Source: Isoetes taiwanensis
Taxonomy: Eukaryota > Streptophyta > Lycopodiopsida > Isoetales > Isoetaceae
NCBI GenBank assembly: GCA_021234155.1
Contig: JAJEKV010000003.1
Coordinates: 8,680,413 to 8,744,412, forward strand
Length of the DNA: 64,000 bases
Direction: 5' to 3'
Made by a program: the position numbers and the translations under genes. Positions 10,860 through 21,753 of this stretch are shown one piece after another (positions within the stretch are counted from its first letter, which is position 1; each line of letters opens with the position of its first letter). The notes beneath the pieces are model-generated. The model had not been told where the DNA came from. It ran no database searches and worked only from the letters and a program-made list of their open reading frames with translations.

Positions 10860-11820
10860 AAGTGGGTCCTTCCCCCACCAACTTTACAATGCATAGTCAC
10901 TTTCAGGCGTTGAACCCGTGACCTTGGGTATGGTAGTTTAATGTCTTACCACAATCAAGTCTTATATACTCGCATGAATTCCTTTTCGTGTAAGCCTATA
11001 ATTTGCTAGCCTACACAATTGGGCCCTTCCTCGGCCCTCAACACCATTTCATCATACACACTTTTGGTTGAAGTTAGGATCACGATACGTACAATACACA
11101 TATAAATTTTTACCGAATTGAATTGAATTTTATCATCCACAGAGACCAAAAGATCTATACAAAGAGCACTGCAAGCCCCTTACTATCTCATAATAAAAAA
11201 ACTTGCCTCAAATGGTTTTTGAGGGTGTGCTCATATATTACACTAGATACAAGCAAGTTTCATGTATATCATTAATATCTTAGAGTAGTTTCACCCAAAT
11301 TTTATTATTAAATTGTACTATATGTTTCATATTATTATATACATACAAGTGCTACTGGTTATGCAACGGCAAAATTATCTAGACGCTGAATGCATATTTC
11401 ACGTCAAAAAGGTTGTGGCATCATCAAGAGGACCTTTATATGTGATGCATCGAATGTTGGTTTGTGCTTAATTGACAGACAAAAAGATAAGTGGTTGGAT
11501 CCTCATTGGAACAATGCATGGCTGGAGTATATACTCAATGCATAAGTCAATTCAAGAGCACGCTTAATTGACATTGTTATATTTTTCTTGTTGGCCTATC
11601 AGAGTAGTTCGTCTTTTTGAAGTTTTCAACCAGAATCTTTCAAGAGAACCAGAGATAGATAAGGTTAAATGACCCTATGCTCGTCAATTGAAGAGAAAAG
11701 GCACTTTTCCACCCATGCCTTTTCAATTTATAGATGACAAATGGCGGTAGCATCAATTTCGAGCCATTAGATATACATAGAAATGGGGTAAATATTATTG
11801 ATACAACGATCTTGATATTG
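10860..11820. other. AT-rich intergenic DNA upstream of the dirigent gene
   Basis: No exon is visible. The stretch is AT-rich and presumably includes the dirigent upstream region. Confidence 0.4.
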
Positions 11821-11822
11821 AC

Positions 11823-11829
11823 TATAAAA
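11823..11829 (+). promoter_or_regulatory. TATA box of the dirigent gene
   Basis: TATAAAA lies 63 bp before the dirigent start codon, a normal spacing for a plant core promoter. Confidence 0.7.
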
Positions 11830-11885
11830 GGGCACTTAGGAAAGAGAAAATAGGAGAGCCATTTTTTTTATCTTCACGAGGCAAA

Positions 11886-12374
11886 ATGGCAATGAAGGTT
11901 GGAGTTGTCTTTGTGTTATTAATGGTGCTTCATTTGACAGTTGCAAAAAAAGACGACGTGATACAAGTAGATTTCTACTTGCATGATGTTGTAGTTGGAG
12001 CAGGAACAACAGTGGTGCAATCAGGAGGGTCGAATTTGACACCTTTGCAGTTTGGACAAATATTCACAATTGATGATCTGGTCACTTCAGGGCCATCAAA
12101 CACGTCTAGTGCATTAGGAAGGGCTCAAGGTACTTATACTTCTGCCTCCTTTGATGGCTTGTCTCTTTTCCTTGATTTCACAGTCACCCTCCAAAATGGA
12201 AGCTTCAACATCCATGGTCTTGATCGGATCATAGATGCCCAACGTTCTGTTGCCATAACTGGTGGCACTGGTATGTACGAATTTGCTATTGGTGTTGCCA
12301 AAATCACAACCTTCTCTGCTGTCGGACCCAACTTCATCTTGCTTTATCAAGTTCGTATGATTAAGTTGCATTGA
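11886..12374 (+). CDS. Dirigent protein
   Basis: A single-exon, 162-residue secreted protein. Residues 1-20 form a signal peptide (hydrophobic VGVVFVLLMVLHLTVA). The mature part carries the dirigent blocks: DFYLHDVVVGAGTT, FTIDD, ALGRAQGTYTSAS and ITGGTGMYEFAIGVA. Dirigent proteins are apoplastic beta-barrels that guide stereoselective coupling of phenoxy radicals in lignan and related pathways. The first ATG after the TATA box is used, and AATAAA at 12395-12400 is a plausible polyadenylation signal. The protein is slightly shorter than the usual 180-190 residues because of a short N-terminus. No break is seen; the substrate cannot be predicted. Confidence 0.93.
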   Translation: MAMKVGVVFVLLMVLHLTVAKKDDVIQVDFYLHDVVVGAGTTVVQSGGSNLTPLQFGQIFTIDDLVTSGPSNTSSALGRAQGTYTSASFDGLSLFLDFTVTLQNGSFNIHGLDRIIDAQRSVAITGGTGMYEFAIGVAKITTFSAVGPNFILLYQVRMIKLH

Positions 12375-12429
12375 TATGCATGATATTTCAAGTGAATAAA
12401 TTTGTGGTGTTGCTAAAAATACCATCTAT

Positions 12430-13638
12430 CTATCTATAAAAGTATATGAGTTACTTATTTTGTGTTACTTTTTCTTTGTGATCTTGTTCTTTCCACGTTA
12501 GGGACGATCAACTATGTTTAAAACTGCAAATCCTAATTAATATTTCTTTTGAAATCATAGTAGAGCAAATTATAAGTTGAATTCATATCATTTCCTAAAG
12601 ATTATTCCACCAACTCCATGATGGTAAAAATCCGTTCCATTATCACTATACTGCTATAAAGAAGGCATTTAACTAATAAAGCAATCAAAAGTGTAAAGGG
12701 AATCCTTGGTATATTAGCTTTGCTCAATGTCCCTTGCCCATGAGATAGATGGGACCCATGATAGTCTGGGTTTTTAGCCTGGATGGATAATGGATTTTTA
12801 GCCTAGATGGAGAACGTCCATACTCTATAGCCTGACTTCTAGGTTATCATACGATGGTTATTTGTAGCCCCTCCAGGCATATTCAAGTAATGTGGCCACA
12901 AAAAACAAACCATAAGGGAAGAAAAAAAAGTATTACTTCAACTTTAAGGAATTAAACTATTGAACTATTTCATAAGACATGTATTCAATGTAAGAACATA
13001 CACATAAGAAAATGGTAAAATAAGAAAATGCAGACAGGTATTAAATTATTATAATAATAATTTAGTAAAACATTAACTAAGGAGGAAGAAGAAGACCATT
13101 GGCAGGCTGTAGTCAACCATTATTTCGTAAATCCTGGTACGAGATTTGAAAGAAGTGGCTTCCGAAGTTCGGAAGTTAGTTCCGGAATGGACCCATCCAT
13201 TCAAGCAGTCTTTAATGCAGATTAGGGTTCCAATCCAGTCCGGCTTGTTCATTTTCTCCAATATCTTCCGCAATTTGATATAGCAGTGGCAAAATCTGAG
13301 CTTAGCTATGGCGGTAGAGCGGAAAACCCTTTGTAGCAACGTAAGCTTTACATCTCTGTAAACCCTCGATGTTTGTTTTAAAAGAATAGGAGTTTTGTCT
13401 AGGATGTGGGTTTTCTTTGCATAGAAACAAAGTACCCATCAAGCTGATTCGTTTTTGTTGTATAGGCCTGCAAGCTATGCGGGGAAAAAAGAGTTTCCGA
13501 ATTTAAGCCTCTTAAGCTCGAAGATTTGTTTGATTCAGGCCGTCGTAACGCCACATCCTTTAGCCTATGGAATCTCTCTTTCAAGCAGTTTCTACATGAC
13601 CCAAATCAAGAAACGACCCAACAAATCCTCTGCATTTT
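12430..13638. other. Intergenic DNA with possible decayed 5' exons
   Basis: A (CTAT)n run lies at 12424-12439. Between 13455 and 13638 several frames look coding-like and may be broken upstream exons of the M23 gene, but I cannot join them. Confidence 0.3.
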
Positions 13639-13949
13639 GTGGCAAGCCTTTTTCAGAAATTATGCATAAATCCCGACACAAGAAATGGCTCTAAATCTGC
13701 AATTGTAGCTTTTACAACAGCCTGTGCCTTTGCAGGATCCGGATTTCCCCAAGCCTATGGGAATTTGCCCAAATCTGGCACAGCCCAGAAGCCAAAAAAG
13801 GCGAAAGATCCACCAGAATTCGCGTAGCTCTAGCAAAGGAGATTTGCCAAAGTGCAGCAAGGGTGGTCTGGATTTATGAACCCTGTGGATGAAATTTGGG
13901 AAATGAGCTCTGGATTTTACCCCCGTTGGGGACGCCAACACAATGGAGT

Positions 13950-14329
13950 CACTACTACAAAAATAGATAGAAATGGCACAAAAGTGACATCTATGCTCTG
14001 CCTTTTTACGGAGCACAAATGTCACTTTTGTGCCATTTGGGGAGCACAAACGTCATAAATGGCACAAAAATGACGCTTGTGTTGGCGGGACTTCTTGGGT
14101 GTTGTAGATGGTGATGGTCGGTTTGTACAGCAGTAGAGTTGCAGTTTTTCTGTGAGTTTGTTGTGGAGTGTCGAGGTATCGCTGTCTCTTTGGGGCAGTT
14201 CTCCTTCCTCCTCGCTTGCTTTGTAACATTACCATTCTTTTAATATATTGATGACATAGTTCTTCAATAAAAAAAAGGCGAAGCATAAATGTCACTTTTG
14301 TGCCATTTCTACCTATTTTTGTAGTAGTG
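13950..14329. mobile_element. 380-bp non-autonomous CACTA element
   Basis: Terminal inverted repeats of about 41 bp begin CACTACTACAAAAATAG and end CTATTTTTGTAGTAGTG. The flanking triplets are AGT (13947-13949) and AAT (14330-14332), a 3-bp target duplication with one change. Removing the element and one triplet restores the M23 reading frame across the site. The TIRs are followed inward by repeated phrases around AAATGGCACAAAAGTGAC. There is no coding capacity. Confidence 0.9.
14094..14277. mobile_element. Possible LINE 3' end nested in the CACTA element
   Basis: This insert lacks the element's subterminal repeats and ends in a short A-run after TTCAATAAAAAAAA. It contains TAATATATTGATGACATAG, which resembles the 3' end of plant L1-type LINEs. 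A captured transcript end is the alternative. Confidence 0.35.
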
Positions 14330-14432
14330 AATTGATCTTGCTGGCCCAACTGGGGAACCCCTTTTAGCAGCTGATACAGGCAGAGTTACATTCGTCGGAT
14401 TTGAGCCCAGTGGATATGGCAATTTGGTAGAG

Positions 14433-16780
14433 GTAATATGCTCTTCTACCTTTTTTTTTGCACCGTTTCATTGCTTTATTAAATTAATTTGCCCTCTTTG
14501 CTAAGAACATGATCCAAATTTCTTTTGTTCAAGCACGTATTTCAATTGCACAGGGCTAGCTAGGTATTCTTAATTGAATGCCAGAATTCACAAAGAGCGC
14601 CATACATGAAACACCCAGATATTTCCTATTTACTAAGAACATGATCCAAATTTCTTCTGTTCAAGCCCGTATTTCAAGTGCACAGAGCACAAAAAGCGCC
14701 ATACATGAAACAATCAGAAGTTCAGCATGAATTTTGAAAGAGCTACATGTCAGATTCACGCTGGAAAGCACCATCAATCCCCTTCCGGTGGCAATGCCGC
14801 TGCCAAGCTCACGGCAATAATTTTGGAATGGAGGTTTCTATACCCAATGGGTTTGTATCTTTTCCTTGTTCTCTGTCATTTTTATCATAGTGCACTTAGG
14901 AAAGAGCATATGGCGATGCCTACTCCAGAAGATTTCGATGAATCCTTGGGTAAGCAGCCGATTCCAACATCTGGTTTAAGTAGATCGCGCCTTAGATAAG
15001 CAGATGTCGATTCGGATCCGGTGGTCGCAGTGATAGTGCCCCAAGATCTGGCAATGAGATGAATGATTTACGATCGAGATGAATGCCTGGACCAATCGAC
15101 GGTCGAGATGAATACCTCGACGTCGAAAGTATAGCAATTATATATGTTAAGATAGTTATCCATAATAAAAGGGATGATGTTCATATTTGTCAATCAATAT
15201 AAGCTTTACATGAATGTTCATGATCTATACACACTCACACGTTTCATAATTATTGATCCTTGGCAAGATTATGCCCTTTACATCGAGGAATGACCTTGAG
15301 CAAGATGACCTTGAGCAAGACGTTACACTAGGTTTTTGATAATCGTATCCAAGATACCTATGCATTTAGGTAACAAATCCCAAAGGCAGTATCACAAGGC
15401 AATAGATTTTCCTCATACAAGTTCCCTGAGGTCTTCATATACACATGCAATCGAGAATGAAGGTGATGGTATTACGTTGCCATATGTTATCCATCTTGTC
15501 TGTGATACATGTCCTTCACAATGATATCAGATTTGACGACTATGGTTGTCGAGGGATACATGTCCCTTATGGATTGGATGAGAAGATGAAAATGGACATA
15601 TTCGAGGGTCTGATGCCGATCTCTACAGGCGGTATCATGGCGGCCTTCGATGGCTGATTTTGCAAAAGGTTGATAGGTCCATATAATCTTTCAACTGTTG
15701 CAGCTGTAATTCTCTTTGAACCACACGTCCTCTGGTGATAACCACAATTGTTTCCCATAGGCCCTTATACGGGGTAAAGGCCAGGCGAGCCCAGCACAAC
15801 GAGCTCGGTCCGCACTCCCCCATAAGGGCCTGCGGGCGCCCATTCTCCCATGTAAAGCTAGAGGGAAGAGCATTTCACTACCACGTGGCGCTATCACAGC
15901 CACATAAATCTAAAAAATTTGTTATCAGCCAAAGCAGAAGAAGCGCGGAGGAGACGAAGCCAGTCGCGGGATATTACTTGTTTTAATATGGGCCTGAAAT
16001 AAGGCGAAATGCTCTCCCCCTTAACTTTATGTTTCTTTTGGGTTGCTTGGAAGGCACAAACCCTTGTGTAATAATGGTGTATAATGGAATATCCCCTTGA
16101 TTCCCAGGTCATATTTGCTTGATAAGTTAAGGTATAAATATTTCTGAAGTATCCTTTTCTATGAATTGAAAGGCGTATAATTTGAAGTATTGTTCCAATT
16201 TATTTCTCTTTATTTCTTGGATCTTCACGATTGATTTGTTGATCATTTTGCTAAGAGTAATTGGAGGTAGCCTCTATATGCATTTTGGAGTTCGTGTTGT
16301 TGCTTTGATTTCGATGTATCAGGTTGGATTGATCGGATTGAAAGCGTTTGTTAAATGCGTCAATGTTGCTAAATTGATGGCAGGGAAAAAAGTGGTGGAT
16401 GGCATGGTGAAAATGATAGGTTGGAGTAGAGTCTATAGACTTTGGACAAAATGGGCTCACAGTTTACGCAATCATTGTTCTGCTATTAGGATATATGGAA
16501 TTGCAATTTCATAGCCATTCCATATCATCGTTGATTATAAATAAGCAAGATAGACTTGATGCTTTGGGCCCGTTGATGCTTTAGACAAAGCTTGATTCTA
16601 ATCGCTGTCATTAGTGGGTTTTATGGTGGGGATGTGCATTGGAAGCGGGCTTTGATTACTGTTAACAACCAACGCACCAATATTATTCCAGTTGTGGGAA
16701 ACAATCTATCTTCAAGAATTAATCTCATTTTGGACAGACGAATGTAAGATAAAGGATTTTGCAAACATATCTTCAATGTT
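14433..16780. other. Gene-poor interval
   Basis: A direct duplication around ACATGATCCAAATTTCTT and CATACATGAAACA occurs at 14505-14612 and 14636-14712. No coding exon is supportable. The GC-richer stretch 15760-15860 contains CCCTTATACGGGG and CCATAAGGGCC but no tRNA fold. Confidence 0.4.
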
Positions 16781-17203
16781 TTTACACAATATATTTTAAA
16801 ATCCCCCTTAAACCCCCTTTGGTTTGGGTGCATATTCACACGGGGGGTTACTCCGGGCAACGAGAGCTGTCGGATGGGCATATTTGCCCTTTATTTCAAG
16901 ATCTGGACCGTACATAGCGATCCTCGTTTGTGGGGTATGCATGTACAAGTTTTTGTATACTGTATATTAAAGTTTGCAAAATACTATAAGGGTTGAGAGA
17001 ATGTACTCAATGGTGTTAATTTTATACATGTATTGTAAATTTTTTGGGGCTCTCGCTGCCCTACGTACCCCCCGTGTGAATATGCACCCAAACCAAAGGG
17101 GGTTTAAGGGGGATTTTAATTTAAATGTGTCAAATGCAATGGTTTGTGTTAATAATGTTAATGGTAGTTGTGTGTTGATTGTTATATTAAAAAAAATTTT
17201 GGG
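16781..17203. mobile_element. Foldback element, relative of the copy at 29.3 kb
   Basis: The left part reads AAATCCCCCTTAAACCCCC and GGTGCATATTCACACGG; the right part carries the reverse complement at about 17068-17120. The interior (CTCGTTTGTGGGGTATGCA) matches the element at 29338-30035. The outer arms are shorter or eroded, so the ends are approximate. Confidence 0.7.
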
Positions 17204-18349
17204 CCCTTAGGGCCCTAACTAAAGCCAACATAGGTAAACTTTATGGGCTAGTTAGCCTGTTTATGTAAGTGTGTAAGTGCCAAGAAATATGCACTATAGA
17301 GGTTGTTTATGTAAGTACATAAGTGCCACACCATCAGTAAACACTGCCATACCATCAGTTACATGAGAATCTTAACGCACAAGTTAAAACATTATAGAAT
17401 AATATTACATTATTTATGGTAAAACATGTTATCGGACCTGTTGATCTAGATAAAACTATTTATCAGCAATGTAAAAAATTCCACACAAGTGACAAATGTA
17501 AGGACATCAAATTGTTCCGCGTGAGTCGTAGACATTAGTTCAATTTCATGTAGCCAGCTGGTATGGTACAAACTTGGAGGAGGGCACTACTCATCAGCAA
17601 TGTAAAAAATTTCCACACCAACAATCAGAAAACAAGTCCAAGAACGTCAATGCTTCACATGATAAGCAGATAATACCAGCTTGGAGGCTTGATATCCTTA
17701 TCCTTCCATGATCTGTAAGTGCAACTCCTAAATTTATTAAGCTAAATGAACGACAACTCTAAGATATGTATGCTAAATGGAACTGCAAAAGGCTTTCTGG
17801 CAACAAACTAGATGATACAGGATCACATAATTGATTTCCAAATCAAATTTCCATCAGTATAGCATGAGCGTAAAAATTGTGAAGTAAAATGCTTCAAAAA
17901 GAAACCTAACAGAGAAGACGCTGCATTGGGAGCACAAAATTTCATCCCAGTTCCAGGCTTAGAAACCAAAAAGGAAACTCAAAATCTCTAATCTAACTTC
18001 CTGCTAGCTATATGGGCTTAGCTGGATCTTGCTTCACTAGCACAAGGCAACGTGCTTAACCGCCAGCCAGAGGAGCCCATAGATTACCTCCCCGGGAGCA
18101 CAAAGCAAAGTCATAATCAACGAATTGAAAGTAATCGCAATTATTTTTCGGGAACTAGAAACATCATTGGACCTGATATCTTTGGGAGTTCAAGGTAAAC
18201 CAGAAAGGTATGCTCCCCCATAAGATAGTTATGACCTGTCAACATCAAGACAACTCCTTTTTCAAACTCGTCCAGGCCAGAAAGTACAGAATTTCACAAC
18301 ACAAAGATTCATACTACAAATCTTCTTCTTGTTTCTTCATTTTCATGCT
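17204..18349. other. AT-rich interval without visible exons
   Basis: No coding exon is supportable. Short duplicated phrases occur (ATCAGCAATGTAAAAAATT at 17463 and 17593). Confidence 0.4.
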
Positions 18350-19160
18350 TTGTGAATGAAATACATTGCTGCATCCATAGCTGCATCAGCAACAGAATCG
18401 CTGAAACCACAGAATACATGTGTTGCATGCAGCGACATTTCATTTAAGTAGAAATTTTTAACCTGCATTACAACAAGAACATTTAAGTAGAAATGCGGGT
18501 AGAAATATGAGATAGAAGAAATATGGGTATGCCCGTCTTATTCGTTATTGCAAGGCTGCAATAGCGCTTCCCCATCTCTGTGGACTGCAACAGCAAGAGG
18601 GGTTTCAGAGTTTTCGAACTAAAACTTACACAACAACCACCAAGGTAACTTTTCAACGAACCCAAATGAGAGAAAGCCAGCACAGTTTTACTTAGTTACC
18701 TCCAACCGAGGAAGCTTGGTTGTGCCAGTTTTTACGCCTTCCTCTGTCAACCTCATCCTTTCCTGAAGCTTGTTCTTCACAAAACGGAGCTTTGCTTGCA
18801 ATTCCCTAACGCTGGAAACCTGGCAACGTACAGATACCATGTCCTCCTATGTCCTCCTAAGTAGTTATGGAGGCCTAACCAGAACTTCCTTGTAAGAACT
18901 TGGTCCTAAACCCACCTTAGTTGACCTATAGCTGTCATACCAGGACCGTTCATCATTGAAAGCTTCCTTCATGTCCTCCTTGTGGCGAGCTTTAGCAATG
19001 CGGACCATCAATGCTAACACCTGAACATCATCCAAATACTCGAGACTTGATAAATAAGGCCCGAGTTCACCCTTTCACGGATCGGAGTCCTGTTGTTGCA
19101 GATTTGCAAGCCGTGTTTCATGCCCTAAAATGCTATCCACGAGGCTTGCATGTTCAGCCC
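18350..19160 (-). pseudogene. Unidentified plant gene, 3' exons, broken
   Basis: Two exons splice in phase on the minus strand: 18916-19160 and 18700-18819, with GT and AG at the joins. They encode a soluble helical protein containing LVDSILGHETRLANLQQQ, YLSSLEYLDDVQVLALMVRI and then VRELQAKLRFVKNKLQERMR, likely coiled coil. A possible last exon near 18350-18400 encodes SDSVADAAMDAAMYFIHKA and a stop. A TGA follows DSDP in the first exon, so the copy is probably dead. I cannot name the family. The upstream exons end against a dispersed repeat at 19168. Confidence 0.5.
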
Positions 19161-19167
19161 CTAAAAT

Positions 19168-19373
19168 AAAAAGAGGGCTTTTGTTGTGAGCCCTTGGATG
19201 TTGGACCATTGAAAAAAAGAGTTAAATCAACGACTAAGAAATGGTGCACTCTAGATGTACGCATTAGTACATCCATTCGAATACGCCATGAAATCTTAGG
19301 AAAACCTTTGTGAAAAGCGTACAAAAACACAAAGAAAACCCCCTGTTATTATGCTACATATTGAGGTGCGTTC
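19168..19373. repeat. Dispersed repeat, copy 1
   Basis: The sequence from AAAAAGAGGGCTTTTGTTG to TTATTATGCTACATATTG recurs in the same orientation at 30655-30939, where it contains an extra internal duplication. The shared core includes GGTGCACTCTAGATGTACGC. The two copies flank the second ParB/methyltransferase and transposase locus. Confidence 0.85.
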
Positions 19374-19376
19374 AGT

Positions 19377-19530
19377 TTAGTGGTAACACATTAATCCTAG
19401 AACAAACACGTCTTGAGTTCGAGGCTATCTAGAGTCACGCGTTTGATCCAGTGGCAATACACTAGTCCTAGAACAAATATGTCTTGAGTTCGAACCCGCC
19501 CAGAGTCTCATTTAATGTAAAGTGATTTGG
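19377..19530 (+). mobile_element. tRNA-derived SINE-like dimer
   Basis: Two tandem units each hold a box-A-like phrase (TTTAGTGGTAACACATT; ATCCAGTGGCAATACAC) and a box-B-like phrase (GAGTTCGAGGC; GAGTTCGAACC) about 30 bp apart. They share CCTAGAACAAA. This is the structure of tRNA-derived SINEs. No complete tRNA cloverleaf is present. Confidence 0.5.
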
Positions 19531-19874
19531 GGGATAACCCAATAAAGCAATATTGGTATAGTGTATATGGTATATATCCAATCAAATGCTGACATAAGCA
19601 GAGTTTCATTAAATTTGGAAATTTCGTGATTCCAATTTCTCGCGAAATCAGTTTCTTCCCTGTTTTATCACAGACTTATCGATAGATATGACACTATTTA
19701 CTTAACAAGAAACCAGTTATTATGCAAAAACCGCTACATTTAATATAAAACAGCGCCGTTTTAGTTGTCAAGAAGAGAAGCATGGCGCCATTTACTAAGA
19801 AAGTATAAGGAAAAGCACCCCGAGAACCTCAAAAGCAGATATTAAAATGCAAAAAAGCGCCCGGCAGGCAAAGG

Positions 19875-20012
19875 AAATGGCGCGGCCGTCCCGTTTGCTT
19901 AAAAATAACTACAAAGTAAATAGCGCAGCTTTAACGTAAAACCAAGCAAATAGTGCAGGCACGCTATTTGCTTTAACATAAAGACCAAGCAAATAGTGCG
20001 CTCGCGCCATTT
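19875..20012. repeat. 22-bp palindromes 3' of the methyltransferase-like gene
   Basis: Degenerate 22-bp units start at 19875, 19948 and 19991, with a half copy near 19917. They follow the AAATRGYGC-N4-GCRCYATTT pattern seen further right. They lie just past the stop codon of the minus-strand gene. Confidence 0.65.
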
Positions 20013-20107
20013 TTCTATGCATAACACATTTTTACAGAAGGCCATGTAGTTATATATTAATAAAAATATAATGTAGATACAATTTTTCAAAGTAGATACA
20101 ATTTTTT

Positions 20108-21661
20108 TTAATAGTCATGACCAAAGTGTTCATCATTGACTTTCTCATAGTCTGCATGGTTAATTTTACTGCAGTCAATATGCTCTTCCTGCTCAGCTCC
20201 ACCTTGGCCCGACGTCTCTCCTTTCTCTATACGAGAACCTGATTCGTCTTCCTCATTTTCTACCCCGACTGCTCCACCATCTTTCAAAGTCAAGACTTCG
20301 CGCTCGCCAATGGCCTTTGGGGCAAGCAAGGGGTATAGGACGTTCTCGACCCTACCCAGAATGCCCCCTATGCATTTAATCTTTCCGAAGTCATGATCAT
20401 ATGTCACACTGATTCTTCCTACATGAAGTGATGCCCTAGAGAGGGCTCCAGCAGAGAAGAAATCTAGTACGATGTTACCTGGAGGGCAGAGCTTATCAAC
20501 AAGGTAGAATGCAGTTGCAGGTCCCTCCATACCCTGCCAACTATATTTAAACCTATCTTGCAGGATTTTTTTAGCCATAACATATCCCTCACTTCCGATT
20601 GCTTCCTTAGGAATAGGAGGAATTGGCGGGAGCTTCCGAGGATGATCACCATGGAGCCTGAGATCCAGGTCTTCATCAGGCTCTCCCATGTGTGCAGAAA
20701 TCCTCGTCACAAGAACGAGAGCATGTGGCTCTTTTATTCCTGTACCACCTGTAGCTCCAGCCTCCTCTTCATAGATTCTTACAAACACTCTTGACCTAGA
20801 TTCCAGTCTTTCAAGCGCATTGGCGAATGGAAAGTTATGCTCCGGCCTGACAAAACATAGAATCCAGTATGTCTCCACATCTATCATCCGTGATACGGCA
20901 TCGAAGAATGTGGTTATAGTCTCACTATTCCGAACAGGAGTAAGCTGCCTTGCATCTAAACATATCATGCTAGCAGGTAGCGCTATAATTTCTTGCGGAA
21001 TCCCCCCAGCATTGACATGTTCAACAAAGTCTCTTGGCAAGTCCTTATCTGTTTCGGGCTTAAGGATTTTTCGAATGGATCCGGCCAAGGAGAATGGCAT
21101 GTTACCATGAACTCCCTCTTTGAGTATTTCTTCCGACACCCACTTATGGTGGCATACTCCCCAAGCCAGAAGTGTAGTATCAGAAAAGCTGTCAGTGGCC
21201 TTCCTTAAGTCCTCGAATTTCTTGTACTTAATGCCAATTTGATCTGATATGAAGTGCAGTATTTCCTTCTTCATGTAAGCTAGACTTAAGTTCTGTGCTC
21301 TGGTCTTAAAAAAATTCTCCCCTTTGTAATCTGAGGTGACTTTGACGTATATATCCCCACTTAATGTTTCTTCGAGGACCTTTCGACAATCATCGTAGTC
21401 CAAGCCCCTCATGCATCTAAGGTAGTTGTCACTAAAGTAATATTTGTCTTTTGCAAAATTGATTACTATAGCTTGACCCCTATTGTCCTTAAGTTCACCC
21501 TTCCTCCATTTGTTCCACATTTTACGGAAGAGTGCATAAACATCATCTGGCATGAAGACGAACATGTTGACGTCCTTCGTGTATTTGCTCCTTAGAATCT
21601 TCTCTGCCATTTGAAGGTAGTGTTGCAATAGAACAAGCGATGTTAGAACTCGCTGTGCCAT
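20108..21661 (-). CDS. Catalytically altered N4/N6 methyltransferase-like protein, C-terminal part
   Basis: A 517-codon frame with no internal stop. The first Met lies inside the palindromic repeat, so the true exon probably begins after the acceptor at about 21622, joined to the ParB exon ending at 21754. About 230 residues of helical sequence are followed by the methyltransferase fold. Strand for strand it matches the gene at 523-3956: ASMICLDARQLTP stands where motif IV ADIPYG should be, WILCFVRPEHNFP matches the following strand, and PGNIVLDFFSAGALSRAS matches motif I (PGDWVVDAFSGSGTTLAC). Both catalytic motifs are lost while the frame stays open, so a non-enzymatic, perhaps DNA-binding, role is inferred. 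The acidic C-terminus has no known domain. Confidence 0.7.
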   Translation of the reverse strand: MAQRVLTSLVLLQHYLQMAEKILRSKYTKDVNMFVFMPDDVYALFRKMWNKWRKGELKDNRGQAIVINFAKDKYYFSDNYLRCMRGLDYDDCRKVLEETLSGDIYVKVTSDYKGENFFKTRAQNLSLAYMKKEILHFISDQIGIKYKKFEDLRKATDSFSDTTLLAWGVCHHKWVSEEILKEGVHGNMPFSLAGSIRKILKPETDKDLPRDFVEHVNAGGIPQEIIALPASMICLDARQLTPVRNSETITTFFDAVSRMIDVETYWILCFVRPEHNFPFANALERLESRSRVFVRIYEEEAGATGGTGIKEPHALVLVTRISAHMGEPDEDLDLRLHGDHPRKLPPIPPIPKEAIGSEGYVMAKKILQDRFKYSWQGMEGPATAFYLVDKLCPPGNIVLDFFSAGALSRASLHVGRISVTYDHDFGKIKCIGGILGRVENVLYPLLAPKAIGEREVLTLKDGGAVGVENEEDESGSRIEKGETSGQGGAEQEEHIDCSKINHADYEKVNDEHFGHDY

Positions 21662-21668
21662 TTACCAC

Positions 21669-21717
21669 AAATGGCGCTGCTGCGCCATTCACCACAAATG
21701 GCACAGCTGCGCCATTT
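21669..21717. repeat. Two 22-bp palindromes in an intron
   Basis: Units start at 21669 and 21696, 27 bp apart, with pattern AAATGGCGC-N4-GCGCCATTT and minor changes. They sit in the intron between the ParB exon and the methyltransferase exon. Confidence 0.9.
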
Positions 21718-21753
21718 ACACACAAATGTATAACAAGGCAGACGTGAACGTAC

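Larger units (their letters stand above)
13639..14432 (+). pseudogene. M23 (LytM/lysostaphin-type) metallopeptidase fragment
   Basis: One frame reads a hydrophobic stretch (AIVAFTTACAFAGSGFPQA), two stops near 13825-13833, then GWSGFMNPVDEIWEMSSGF and YPRWGRQHNGV. It is cut at 13949 by a transposon and resumes at 14333 with DLAGPTGEPLLAADTG and SGYGNLVE, ending at a GT donor after 14432. The zinc-binding H-x3-D (HNGVD, rebuilt across the insertion), the PTGxPxxAADxG turn and YGNLVE are M23 hallmarks. The later HxH exon is not found. M23 enzymes cut peptidoglycan crosslinks. The hydrophobic stretch could be part of a plastid-targeting or export signal, which would fit plants that retain plastid peptidoglycan; that is inference. 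Confidence 0.65.

Noticed and set aside
15760-15870. Structured RNA or tRNA in a GC-rich patch
   Set aside because: Some short complementary words but no coherent fold of any known RNA family.
21640-21661. ATG at 21661 as the true start of the methyltransferase-like protein
   Set aside because: It lies in the palindromic repeat, and a splice acceptor follows 40 bp later. The ParB exon upstream ends at a good donor.
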